From positions 62,001 through 126,000 of the forward strand of contig JBILML010000002.1 in the NCBI GenBank assembly GCA_044375555.1: a stretch of 64,000 nucleotides of DNA. The letters are read 5' to 3'. This document shows positions 35,816 through 43,701 of the stretch, piece by piece. The position numbers and the translations under genes are program-made. Source of the stretch: UBA967 sp044375555 (GTDB lineage: Bacteria > Verrucomicrobiota > Verrucomicrobiia > Chthoniobacterales > Terrimicrobiaceae). The notes beneath the pieces were generated by a model. That model worked only from the letters and a program-made list of their open reading frames with translations, did not search any database and was not told the origin of the DNA. Each line of letters begins with the position of its first letter. Position 1 is the stretch's first letter.

Positions 35816-36789
35816 TTGCATCCCCAACTATTTCAGAAATCGCGGAGCGGCTTGAAATCCCGCAGTTGTGGCAAATTCTTTCTCTTCCGGGAAAATCTGG
35901 AAAGTGCGTTTGCTCTCCATTCCGCGAGGATTCGAGTCCGAGTTTTAGCGTTTATGAGCAGTCGGGCCGATGGAGATTCCGAGACCATGCCACGGCAGAA
36001 CATGGCGATGCGCTGGATTTTGTAAGACTGGCGCGGGGCTGCGATGCGGCAGAGGCTTTGCGGTGGGCGAGGGCATTCCTCGGCCTGCCTGAAAAAACTC
36101 ACTCGGCCCCTGAAGAGAAAAAACGCTGGATTCCAGATCTGCGTCCCGGCACGGGTGCGGAGATGAATGCTCTTGGCGAGCGTCGAGGGTTTGGGATCGA
36201 AGCTCAACGGGAGGCGACAAGTCGCGGATTCTTCGGATTCACGGAGTTTGCTGCGGCGAGTTGCTGGGCCGTGCGAGATTGTCGGCGGCAGTTAATGGAG
36301 TTTCGGCGGCTGGATGGCCGGTATTTCGAGGCTTACAAGAATCTGCCCGCCCGCAAGTCGCATTGCATAGGCTCTGGGAAATCATGGCCGCTTGGCATTG
36401 AAGAAGCTGAAGGCTTTCAGAAAGTCGCCCTGCTGGAAGGCGCGGCGGATTTCATAGCGGTCTTCAACTTCCTTGTGGCAGAGGGAAAGGAAAAGTCTGT
36501 CGCCCCCCTCGCCATGCTTGGGGCGGCGAACCATCGCATTGCGGATGAAGCTCTGCGGCGGCTCGCCGGGAAACAGGTGGTGTTGTATCCGCATCGTGAT
36601 GATGCAGGGCGGCTCGCCGCCCGTGAGTGGGCGCGGCAGCTTCACGCTGCAGGCGCGAAAGTTTCTGCATTCGATCTCAGCGGATGCGTGAAAGTGGATG
36701 GCACAGACGGCAAGGACTTGGCTGATGTTTGCCTGATCTCGCCGGACACTTTCGAGAGGGAGCGCAAATTCTGGGAGGTGTTGCCATGA
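35812..36789 (+). CDS. CHC2-like/TOPRIM DNA primase
   Basis: A 325-aa primase of mobile-element type. The N-terminal part (about 10-85) follows the CHC2 pattern CSPFREDSSPSFSV ... DALDFVRLA, but most zinc-ligand cysteines are missing. A TOPRIM-like region follows, with LLEGAADFIAVFNF (near 208) and HRDDAGRLAAREWARQL (near 262). It would prime replication of the element. Its stop overlaps the start of the helicase gene (ATGA), a coupled primase-helicase pair similar in logic to plasmid repB'-repA. Confidence 0.82.
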   Translation: MIASPTISEIAERLEIPQLWQILSLPGKSGKCVCSPFREDSSPSFSVYEQSGRWRFRDHATAEHGDALDFVRLARGCDAAEALRWARAFLGLPEKTHSAPEEKKRWIPDLRPGTGAEMNALGERRGFGIEAQREATSRGFFGFTEFAAASCWAVRDCRRQLMEFRRLDGRYFEAYKNLPARKSHCIGSGKSWPLGIEEAEGFQKVALLEGAADFIAVFNFLVAEGKEKSVAPLAMLGAANHRIADEALRRLAGKQVVLYPHRDDAGRLAAREWARQLHAAGAKVSAFDLSGCVKVDGTDGKDLADVCLISPDTFERERKFWEVLP

Positions 36790-37958
36790 GCGCGGGCTTT
36801 TATGATCCGCTGGCAGAGGCTCCCGGCGTGGAAGCTGAAAATCCGGCCAAGGTGGAGGCATTGCGTCCGCCCGTGGAAGAACAAGCCCCCAAGGGCCGTG
36901 AAAAGCGGAAACCTCTGATCGAGTTCCTGCGGCCAAGTGAAATCGCGGCCTATGTCGCCCCTCCGAATCATTACCTTGTCGGCGATTCCCTGATCCAGCG
37001 TGGAGCAATGACGATTTTTGCAGGGCCGGGAGGCGTGGGCAAAAGTCGCGCCGTCTTTCAACTGGCCGTTGCAGCGGCTCGCGGAGAATCAAGCTGGATG
37101 GGCTTCCCGATACACTTTGGCTTTAAGACCATGGTGATCCAAAGTGAGAATGGACTGCCCCGGTTATCGAAGGATTTCATCAAACTCGGTGATCCTGCGG
37201 GGCTGGATGGGCGGCTTCTTGTGTCGGCCCCGCCTGATGCCATGCTCGCGATGAAGAATCCGCACTTCCGCGCGGATGTCGTGGCGGCGGCAAAAGAGTT
37301 CGGGCCTGACCTGATCGTGTGTGATCCGCTCAACTCCATGGTTTCCGATAGTCAGGAGAGGGACATCATCGAGCTTCTAACCTACTTGCGGCAGGTGATC
37401 GCGGAGACCGGAACGAACCCGGCTCTCATGGTTGTCCATCACTTGAGGAAGCCCCGCGATGGTGACAAACACAAAGGCCGTGCGATGGCTAATCTCCTTG
37501 CGGGAAGTTATGTCATCACCAGTTCCGCTCGCGCTGTCCTCGCGCTACAGGCCGCAACGGATGCCGAGGACGATCCCCATGTGGTTTTGACAGTCGCCAA
37601 GTGCAACGATGGCGCAATGCCTCCCCGTTCAGCCTGGAGGCGGACTGATGGTGGATTCTTTTCTCCCTGCGACGATTTTAATTGGGAGGCATTCGACGGG
37701 CAAAGTGGCCCCGTGGCAAAAATCCGTGAGGAGCATATTTTCAAGGTGTTCGCCAACGGCTCGCGGGGAATGTCGCTCGCGGCGGCGGCAAAAGAACTGC
37801 AGCGCATCACGGAATCAGGCCGCTCGGCAGCATACAACGCACTTGATCCGCGCAAAGGCCGCTTCGCAACGCTCCTCGAGGAGGACTTGCTTGAAGGCAC
37901 TCTGCGGCTTTCGGCAGAGGGCAAGCGGCAGGCACTCGCGGAGGATGAGGAAGATTGA
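36786..37958 (+). CDS. RepA-type AAA/RecA-like replicative helicase
   Basis: A 390-aa ATPase. Walker A GPGGVGKS is near residue 80, Walker B DLIVCDPL near 176, and the motif VVHHLRKP near 219 is typical of plasmid RepA/AAA_25 helicases. The C-terminal ~80 residues look like a winged helix (AAAAKELQRITESGRSAAY). The ATG at 36786 overlaps the primase stop, and the longer frame upstream lies within the primase gene. With the primase it forms a self-sufficient replication module. Confidence 0.85.
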   Translation: MSAGFYDPLAEAPGVEAENPAKVEALRPPVEEQAPKGREKRKPLIEFLRPSEIAAYVAPPNHYLVGDSLIQRGAMTIFAGPGGVGKSRAVFQLAVAAARGESSWMGFPIHFGFKTMVIQSENGLPRLSKDFIKLGDPAGLDGRLLVSAPPDAMLAMKNPHFRADVVAAAKEFGPDLIVCDPLNSMVSDSQERDIIELLTYLRQVIAETGTNPALMVVHHLRKPRDGDKHKGRAMANLLAGSYVITSSARAVLALQAATDAEDDPHVVLTVAKCNDGAMPPRSAWRRTDGGFFSPCDDFNWEAFDGQSGPVAKIREEHIFKVFANGSRGMSLAAAAKELQRITESGRSAAYNALDPRKGRFATLLEEDLLEGTLRLSAEGKRQALAEDEED

Positions 37959-38076
37959 TCGTCCATCCGGGAGGGTTCCCATAGGTGGAGAGGTGGACGG
38001 ACGGACAACGCCAATGACGCCATAAACAGAAAAGCCGCCAATGCTCGCCAAGAAAGGCGCGGGGATTGGCGGCATT

Positions 38077-38105
38077 GCGTCCGGGCGGGCGGAAGGGTGG
38101 ATGGA
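38077..38105. repeat. 29-bp direct repeat, copy 1
   Basis: The same 29 bp (GCGTCCGGGCGGGCGG core then AAGGGTGGATGGA) recur at 38516-38544. The two copies flank the small gene at 38218-38514. The repeat resembles the GGACGG/GTCCATCC motifs elsewhere in the element. Confidence 0.85.
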
Positions 38106-38217
38106 AGCCGGTTTATCATTCCCGAAAATAAATGATGCACGAAGTTGGGCGCGGTCTGCCGTGCCTTAATGAGTTCACCCCATAGCTGTCTGTCTATGCC
38201 TGTAGGAGTATGATGGA

Positions 38218-38514
38218 ATGAGGTATTTTCGGATTAGTGCTACTGAAACATTTGAGGCTCCCGACAGCGCATCCATTGTTGATAATCCAGAGGGTGGGCT
38301 TTGTGTTCAGGCTGACGGATCATATTGGGAACCTGCTATCATCTGGATGCGCTATGAGGGGCCTTCAACCCCTCTTGTTGCTGGTGCGTCCGAGGGATTT
38401 GGATCGTGGACTCAAGATGATGATGGGCCTTCGGACTTCGTGACTATTTCAGCGGATTCAGATTTCAGCATGATCTCTGAACAAGAAGCCTATTCTTTCA
38501 TGGGCGAAGATTAG
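38218..38514 (+). CDS. Small acidic hypothetical protein in a repeat-flanked cassette
   Basis: A 98-aa, strongly acidic protein (net negative; D/E/S rich C-terminus with DSDFSMISEQEAYSFMGED). It has several tryptophan/tyrosine positions and no membrane segment. A GGAG lies upstream of its ATG at a usable distance. I recognise no family. The 29-bp direct repeats at 38077 and 38516 bracket it, so it may be a cassette gained or lost by recombination. The acidic character would suit a DNA mimic or inhibitor, but that is speculation. Confidence 0.6.
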   Translation: MRYFRISATETFEAPDSASIVDNPEGGLCVQADGSYWEPAIIWMRYEGPSTPLVAGASEGFGSWTQDDDGPSDFVTISADSDFSMISEQEAYSFMGED

Positions 38515-38904
38515 CGCGTCCGGGCGGGCGGAAGGGTGGATGGAGGAGGATTTCGGCATCCACAAAAGAAGTGAAGCTCGCAGGGCGATTGGTGTCGGTT
38601 GCTTTAGAAGCCTTGCCGAACACCCCGATTGCGAGCTTCAACCCAAGGTTCGATCAGAGTCCCGCAGGATTCAAGCCCCGTAGAGCAGCACAAAAAGAAA
38701 TGGCGGATGCCTGCCAGCGTTCGGGCTTCTGTTCCTTCTGGCAATATCGGTTCAAAGGAGCGCGGGCCGAATCAAAAGGGCGCGGGCGGGTGCATAAAAA
38801 ACATCCCCGAAAAATCGGGTTCTCTCCCCTACGCAAAGCCTCACCAAAAATACTGCATAAAAAACTATTGATTTTTATTCAGTCCGTGGCATCATGGTTT
38901 TGCC
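38515..38904. other. Non-coding stretch before the resolvase with repeat and stem-loop
   Basis: 390 bp contain no credible gene. They contain the second 29-bp repeat (38516-38544) and an imperfect stem-loop with 11-bp perfect outer arms, TGAAGCTCGCA (38572-38582) and TGCGAGCTTCA (38630-38640). An A/T-rich stretch precedes the resolvase. This is a candidate resolution (res) site or origin. Confidence 0.5.
38516..38544. repeat. 29-bp direct repeat, copy 2
   Basis: Identical to 38077-38105. It starts immediately after the stop of the small acidic gene. Confidence 0.85.
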
Positions 38905-39501
38905 ATGAAGAAAAAAATCTACATCTACGCACGGGTTAGCACAGACAAGCAGACCACGGAAAGCCAAGTCGCGGAGCTTCGCGCATACTGCGAACGCCGG
39001 GGCTGGGAGAACCCTACACTGATCGAGGACACAGCAAGCGGGGCAAGCTCATCGCGAAGCGGCTTGGACGAGTTGATGAATCTGATTCGCCGGGGCAAGG
39101 TGGATGCGGTTCTCGCCTTCAAGCTGGATCGCCTTGGTCGTTCTTTGCAGCACCTCGCGCAGATCATTAACGAGATGATGAATCACAGGGTCGCGCTGAT
39201 CATTCCCGGCCAAGGCATCGACACTTCAAACGACAACCCCGCTGCCAAGCTGCAGCTTTCAATCCTTGGGGCTGTTGCCGAGTTTGAGCGCGAAGTGATC
39301 AAGGATCGAGTGAATGCCGGACTCACAAGGGCCAAGGCAAAGGGCGTGAAGCTTGGTCGCCCTACTACCCTCGCCACGCACAAAGCCGAGGCTCTGCGGC
39401 TCTCCAACGAGGGGCTAAGCGGAAGGCAGATCGCCGCAAAGATAGGTGTTCCCGTGGGGTCTGTCTTTCACCTGCTCAAACAAGCCAAGGCAGCAGCGTA
39501 G
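38905..39501 (+). CDS. Serine recombinase/resolvase (Tn3 resolvase-invertase family)
   Basis: A 198-aa small serine recombinase. The catalytic domain starts YARVSTDKQ with R10 and nucleophile S12. It continues with FKLDRLGRSLQHL and EFEREVIKDRVNAGL, and the C-terminal helix-turn-helix is GLSGRQIAAKIGVPVGSVFHLL. The length matches Tn3-family resolvases. In an element with its own replication genes it may resolve dimers or multimers. The stem-loop at 38572-38640 is a plausible target. Confidence 0.93.
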   Translation: MKKKIYIYARVSTDKQTTESQVAELRAYCERRGWENPTLIEDTASGASSSRSGLDELMNLIRRGKVDAVLAFKLDRLGRSLQHLAQIINEMMNHRVALIIPGQGIDTSNDNPAAKLQLSILGAVAEFEREVIKDRVNAGLTRAKAKGVKLGRPTTLATHKAEALRLSNEGLSGRQIAAKIGVPVGSVFHLLKQAKAAA

Positions 39502-39528
39502 TAGTCGAGGCGTCCAGCTTTGCGGCGT

Positions 39529-39567
39529 GGCAAGGTGATATGCAGGCTCACGCCTGCTCGCCTTGCC
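39529..39567. repeat. Hairpin downstream of the resolvase gene
   Basis: GGCAAGG...GCAGGC pairs with GCCTGC...CCTTGCC around a TCAC loop. It could terminate the resolvase transcript (no T-run) or be a structural repeat. The rest of 39568-39870 shows no gene. Confidence 0.45.
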
Positions 39568-39872
39568 TGCTGTCACCCTACTAACAGGCAAGCTGTGAAA
39601 CTTTCGGATAGAGGGGCGCGAGTCGCGAGGTTGCGGCGAGTAGGAAACTCCCTCGAAATTGATGCGGCCCTTTTACTCTTCAGGCATCTTGGATCGAGCA
39701 ACGGAGGGGGGAGGGGGTCTGGAAAATTGCACCCCTCCCCATTAACCATACTGGTTTGGACGCTCGGAAAATTTTTTGCAAAGAGGGTTGCCGTTGCCAA
39801 AAAATCCCCAAAAGGAAAGCAGAGCCAACGACACAAACAAATCTCCGCAAGTGTTGGCGAGGCATAATGGGC

Positions 39873-39894
39873 GTGTTCCCGTTTATGTTCCCGT
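39873..39894. repeat. Right arm-type box pair (GTTCCCGT x2)
   Basis: The 22 bp are identical to 32072-32093, in the same orientation, and lie about 42 bp inside attR. They are candidate integrase arm-binding sites. Confidence 0.55.
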
Positions 39895-39915
39895 CTACCC
39901 TTTTCATTTTCATAA

Positions 39916-39936
39916 ACCACTCTCTGATAGAGTGGT
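39916..39936. terminator. Stem-loop at the tmRNA 3' end (trailer/terminator-like)
   Basis: ACCACTCT and AGAGTGGT arms (39916-39923, 39929-39936) form an 8-bp stem directly overlapping the tmRNA CCA end on the minus strand. It lies on the element side of the junction, so the element brings its own 3' trailer. Confidence 0.45.
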
Positions 39937-40288
39937 GGAGGCGACGGGAGTCGAACCCGTGTCCTTCAAACGATCCACACAACCTTCTACATGTTTAGAC
40001 GGTCTTTAATCTCGGAGAAGGCGGGCGAACCGTCACGCGTCCCTCTCCAGAGCGTCCACGAAATCGATTCATCCGGGGTAGCGGTCGCTCCATCCCAGAC
40101 CAGCCTGCTGTCGTCGCATTCCGGACCAGCAGGCGTCATCCGGAATGCGTCGCAGCTCAATTAGGCCGCGAGAGCGAGATCTTCGTAATCTGCATTTATT
40201 TGTTTGATCCGATTTTTTACGAGGCCAACGAATCATCCTCGACATGCAGGCCGGGCTTCACACTCAAAGTCGAAACCATTACGCCCCC
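39933..40288 (-). ncRNA. ssrA: Transfer-messenger RNA (tmRNA)
   Basis: A 356-nt tmRNA that rescues stalled ribosomes. The 5' end GGGGGCG (40288-40282) pairs with CGCCUCC of the 3' end, followed by an encoded A-CCA. The T-arm GGGTTCGACTCCC is clear and the 5' domain shows GGTTTCGAC. The tag frame (40193-40161) starts with resume codon GCA and reads ADYEDLALAA then UAA, close to the enterobacterial ANDENYALAA. The last 27 nt before the CCA are duplicated at 31950-31976 by integration of the element, but the gene stays intact. I call the ends from the acceptor pairing. Confidence 0.95.
39936..39962. repeat. attR: 27-bp direct repeat within ssrA
   Basis: Identical to 31950-31976. It forms the 3' end of the functional tmRNA and marks the right junction of the element. 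Confidence 0.9.
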
Positions 40289-40355
40289 TTATTTAGGTGA
40301 GAGGAAACTAAGCCCCTTCTTGAGAAATGCAAGCCGACCTCCACAGGGTGGCTTC

Positions 40356-40886
40356 TCAATTCTGGCGGGGGTCTTCGGGCGCGTCCGAGAGGAGATGAAA
40401 AAATGGCCCCGAGGCGCGCATGATATTTTTCCACGCCGTATCGGGGTTTTTCATTTCGATCAACTCCCGCGTGGGAGTCAGAAGCAGCCAGGCATTCTGC
40501 TCGAGTTCCTGCTCGAGTTGACCGACCGACCAGCCGGAGTAGCCGGCGAACAGGCGAAGCCCATCTTCCCAACCGCGTCGCGACTCATCTTCTTCGCCGC
40601 CATTGAACGCGCGGAATGCCACCATGCTCGGATTTTCGCGCCATTGCAGGCTCGCGAGCAGCATTTTTCCGGCCTCCACCGGACCACCAAAATACGCGGG
40701 AGCTTTTGGCCCGCCATCCGCCTCGAACGGGATCGGGCGGTTCAGCACAAATCCCGTCGCACCCTCCTCCGGGATATGTTGGGACAAAAAAATAATCGAT
40801 CTGCGGAAATTCGGATCCCGCAGGTCGGGATGCGCCACAAGGAGCGACCCCGTCAAATTCTCGCCGACTTTCATGATCCGACCCAT
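40356..40886 (-). CDS. YqgE/AlgH family protein (UPF0301)
   Basis: A 176-aa cytoplasmic protein of the DUF179 family. Family segments are GSLLVAHPDLRDPNFRRSI near residue 12, the FVLNRP motif near 45 and GYSGWSVGQLEQEL near 117. The molecular function is unknown. Members have been linked to transcription of alginate genes, without a proven activity. I chose the ATG at 40886, because a GAGG lies upstream; 40874 is the alternative. It lies 67 bp from the tmRNA 5' end and is downstream of the serine hydrolase gene. Confidence 0.87.
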   Translation of the reverse strand: MGRIMKVGENLTGSLLVAHPDLRDPNFRRSIIFLSQHIPEEGATGFVLNRPIPFEADGGPKAPAYFGGPVEAGKMLLASLQWRENPSMVAFRAFNGGEEDESRRGWEDGLRLFAGYSGWSVGQLEQELEQNAWLLLTPTRELIEMKNPDTAWKNIMRASGPFFHLLSDAPEDPRQN

Positions 40887-40924
40887 AGCACAAACCTCAT
40901 CCGGATGTGGCGAAAGAATTCGGT

Positions 40925-42064
40925 TCAATAATAGAGCGCGCGGACGAGGGACTGACACCGCTCGTGGGGAAGCACGCCGAGTTCCATTTGGTTCATCACA
41001 TAGGCGAAGCCCAGGCGGCGGGTGGGGTCGGCGAAGGCCAGGCTCCCGCCCGCTCCGGCATGGCCGAACGCCGAGGTCGAGGGCCCCAGCATCGCACGGA
41101 TTTTCCTGCCGTCGGCGTCGATCGGATCGCGGGTGAAGCCCGCCGAAAATGCCATCTCGCGCTGAAGCACGGGGTCGAATCCCTGGGCGGCGGGGGCGGC
41201 GATCCAAGCGAGGATTTCGGGATCCAAAAACTCCCTGCCCTGCCATGTGCCTCCATTCGCCAGCATCGCAAAAAATTTCGCCAACGCCCGCGCTGAGCCA
41301 ATGCCTCCCATCGCGGGGAGTGAGGCGGAGCGGACTTGTGGGGCATTCATCGCCGAGGCTGCCGCGAGGCCTGCGGGACTCGCGAAGGCGCGACGCGTGG
41401 GAGAGCTGGGATCGGCGAAGGCTTTGATAAAAAGCTCATCGGCTTTCGCGGGCGGACCTGGCTTGGGAGCCAGCATGGTCGCCACGCGGTGGTGCTCGAT
41501 TTCGGGAAGACCAATCCAGAAATCCAGCCCGAGCGGTTCGGCAAAAACTCTCCGCCAGCGCGCTCCTAGGCTTTCCCCGCCAGCCAGACGCCGGACGATT
41601 TCATCGAGGAGAAATCCAAAAACCCTCGGGGCGTAGGCTGGGCCAGCATTTGGTGGAATTTGTGGGCACTGAACCTCGATGGCCCGAACCACACTTTCGT
41701 GATCCAGAAGATTAGCCGAGGGATCGTCCAAAGCGAAAAGCCCCGAGCGATGCGTCATCACTTGCCCGAGCGTGAGGAGTTCCTTCCCGGATTGCGCGAA
41801 CTCCGGCCAAAACTCCGCGACCGTCGTTTCCAAATCCAATCCTGCGGCATGAATCGCGTGGAGCGCGCAGGCACTGGCCGGGGCTTTCGTTGCGGACCAG
41901 ACCAGAACGAGGGTCGAATCCTCCCAAGGTTCGCTTCGTGCGGCATCGCGAAAACCGCCCTGAAGGGAAAGAACCTCCTCGCCGTCCTCGAAAACACACA
42001 CCGCCGCGCCAACCTCGCGGCCCTCCTGGAAATTTCGGCGGAACGCCTCCTCGACGGCCCTCAC
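40925..42064 (-). CDS. Serine hydrolase of the beta-lactamase/EstA family
   Basis: A 379-aa protein with the class C beta-lactamase fold. The catalytic SxxK is WSATK (S57, K60). The YAP segment near residue 145 replaces the usual YxN, and the third motif is HAGAGG near 347. This set fits carboxylesterases and low-specificity hydrolases more than true beta-lactamases. No signal peptide is seen, so it is probably cytoplasmic. The ATG at 42064 overlaps the TPR gene stop, so the two are coupled. Confidence 0.85.
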   Translation of the reverse strand: MRAVEEAFRRNFQEGREVGAAVCVFEDGEEVLSLQGGFRDAARSEPWEDSTLVLVWSATKAPASACALHAIHAAGLDLETTVAEFWPEFAQSGKELLTLGQVMTHRSGLFALDDPSANLLDHESVVRAIEVQCPQIPPNAGPAYAPRVFGFLLDEIVRRLAGGESLGARWRRVFAEPLGLDFWIGLPEIEHHRVATMLAPKPGPPAKADELFIKAFADPSSPTRRAFASPAGLAAASAMNAPQVRSASLPAMGGIGSARALAKFFAMLANGGTWQGREFLDPEILAWIAAPAAQGFDPVLQREMAFSAGFTRDPIDADGRKIRAMLGPSTSAFGHAGAGGSLAFADPTRRLGFAYVMNQMELGVLPHERCQSLVRALYY

Positions 42065-42528
42065 AGCTCCTTGTGCAGCGAGAGGAGGTCCGGATCGAGT
42101 CTCGCGATCTCGCGGAATTTCTCATCCATCGCGAAGCTCGTCTGCGCGTAGTCGCGCGCGGCGTTGATATCGCCTAGCACGGCGGAGTAGCAGGCGAGGT
42201 TGTAAAAATAAGTCGCCTCGTCCTCGAGGATCGCCGGGGCGCTGAGAAGCAGGTCGCGCGCCTCGGCGGTGCGGCCATTTTCGTGGAGGCAAAATGCCCC
42301 GTGGATGTAGCCCGCCACGCCATCGGGATACAATTCGCGCAACCTCCGGCACAACGCCAGCGCGTCATCCCAAGCGCGGGTTTTCATCAAAATAAAAAGC
42401 CGCATTTGGAGCACAGGCTCGAACTCGCAATACTCGGGGCCGAGGGCGTCCAACTCCGCCAGGGCGTCCACAGGCATATCGAGTTCGATGTAGCCTTGAG
42501 CTGCAAGCAGAGTCCGGTCGAGTGACAT
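42061..42528 (-). CDS. Tetratricopeptide-repeat protein
   Basis: A 155-aa protein with about three TPR-like helical pairs: LLAAQGYIELDMPVDALAEL, AWDDALALCRRLRELYPDG and ATYFYNLACYSAVLGDINAA. TPRs mediate protein contacts and nothing points to a specific partner. The ATG at 42528 gives the natural protein. A longer open frame upstream runs antisense through the neighbouring membrane-fusion gene and is rejected. It is coupled to the serine hydrolase by an ATGA overlap. Confidence 0.8.
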   Translation of the reverse strand: MSLDRTLLAAQGYIELDMPVDALAELDALGPEYCEFEPVLQMRLFILMKTRAWDDALALCRRLRELYPDGVAGYIHGAFCLHENGRTAEARDLLLSAPAILEDEATYFYNLACYSAVLGDINAARDYAQTSFAMDEKFREIARLDPDLLSLHKEL

Positions 42529-42627
42529 GGGGCGGAAAATACCGGTCGTGGCTTGTTTTTCAACCGCCATGTTCTGAACTCCGCGAGCTTCTTGCCAGCG
42601 GCGAGGCAAGAGGTAAGTTCGGCGGCC

Positions 42628-43644
42628 ATGATGTTGACCAGCCGGGCCAAACGCATCGCCCCCGGAGCCGCAGCCCTCGTGCTGTTTCTCATGGCGTTTC
42701 TTGGAGTGCGTCACGAACGCCAGCGACCCGCTCCCACGGCCGATCAGGAGATTCTCCCCGCCCCGGTTTCTGTGGAGGTGGGATACGATCGACTCGCGCG
42801 GATCAAAAAATATCCCGCCGAAATCCAGCCATGGATCGATGCGGAGATCCGTTGCGGCGTGGCGGGATTGGTGTTGGGAAAATTGGTCGAGCCGGGAGCC
42901 ATAGTGAAAAAAGGCGACCCGTTGATTCGCATGGATGAGACCGGCGCGCGCAATGCGGCGGATGCCGAGTTGGCTCGGCATAGCGAGGCTTCGGGGTTGT
43001 TGGTAGAAACCGAGCGGCTCCAAAAAACCGGCACCGTTGGGCCGACGGCCCTGGAGGCTTCCCTGGCGGAAGTGCGTGGGAGTCGCGGCCGGCTCGACCG
43101 GGCGAGGGAGCTTTTGGCCCGACACACGGTTCGCGCGCCAATCAGCGGCGTCTTAACCATTTTGAGTGCGAAGGCGGGGGACACCGTGGAGTTGAATCAA
43201 CTGATCGGCGTCGTGGCGGATGTCGAAAAACTCCGGGTTTTCATTCATGTCCCCAAGGCGGAGGCAGGTTTTTTCAAGCCGGGCGAACGCTTTCTCCTCC
43301 GCATGGGCCGCGAGACCCATCGACCTGAAATCCTCTTCGTCCACCCCACTGCAGATCCGCAAACCGGCCTCATCAAAATCGAAGCCGTCCTCAACAACCC
43401 CAACCGCGATATTTCCGCCAAAACTCCATCCACGGTGGAAATCGAAACCGAGGCTTTCCCCGCCGGCCCGGTCGTCCCGGCGCAGGCGGTGCGGTTTACC
43501 GAAAACGGAACGATCGTCCTCCGCGAGGAAAAGGGAAACCCCGTGCCGATCCCTGTGCGGGTCGGCTCCGAGATCGACGGTTGGTATCCCGTTCTGGAAG
43601 GGCTCCAAGCCGGCGAGCGGGTTTTTATCGAAGGGCTGCCGTAA
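42628..43644 (+). CDS. Periplasmic membrane-fusion (HlyD/RND adaptor) protein
   Basis: A 338-aa adaptor protein with an N-terminal membrane anchor (about 10-25). The lipoyl/barrel-sandwich halves are AEIQPWIDAEIRCGVAGLV and RAPISGVLTILSAKAGDTV, joined by a short alpha-hairpin (about 105-160). A beta-barrel and membrane-proximal domain follow (VPAQAVRF, ILREEKGN-like strand, LQAGERVFIEG). Such adaptors link an inner-membrane efflux pump to an outer-membrane channel. No pump or channel gene adjoins, so its partner is elsewhere. It is transcribed divergently from the TPR gene. Confidence 0.83.
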   Translation: MMLTSRAKRIAPGAAALVLFLMAFLGVRHERQRPAPTADQEILPAPVSVEVGYDRLARIKKYPAEIQPWIDAEIRCGVAGLVLGKLVEPGAIVKKGDPLIRMDETGARNAADAELARHSEASGLLVETERLQKTGTVGPTALEASLAEVRGSRGRLDRARELLARHTVRAPISGVLTILSAKAGDTVELNQLIGVVADVEKLRVFIHVPKAEAGFFKPGERFLLRMGRETHRPEILFVHPTADPQTGLIKIEAVLNNPNRDISAKTPSTVEIETEAFPAGPVVPAQAVRFTENGTIVLREEKGNPVPIPVRVGSEIDGWYPVLEGLQAGERVFIEGLP

Positions 43645-43701
43645 TAACGGCCCGCTCAAAAACGAGCCTCGGCCACCATATTTTTCCCACGGATTTTGGG
43701 T

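Larger units (their letters stand above)
31950..39962. mobile_element. Integrative element inserted in ssrA, with its own replication module
   Basis: About 8 kb lie between two 27-bp direct repeats of the tmRNA 3' end. The left-to-right order is: excisionase-like HTH protein, tyrosine integrase, unknown HTH protein, AlpA-like protein, small hypothetical, TOPRIM primase, RepA-type ATPase, small acidic protein, serine resolvase. Paired GTTCCCGT boxes lie near both ends and iteron-like GGACGGA repeats near the replication genes. There are no conjugation, relaxase, terminase, capsid or obvious cargo genes. The layout recalls phage-satellite islands (int, alpA, pri-rep) or an integrated small plasmid, but it is not a family I can name. 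Confidence 0.85.

Noticed and set aside
38571..38939. 122-aa ORF before the resolvase
   Set aside because: It overlaps the stem-loop and the resolvase start in another frame and has no coding character.
42529..43125. N-terminal extension of the TPR ORF
   Set aside because: It runs antisense through the membrane-fusion protein gene and shows no TPR pattern.
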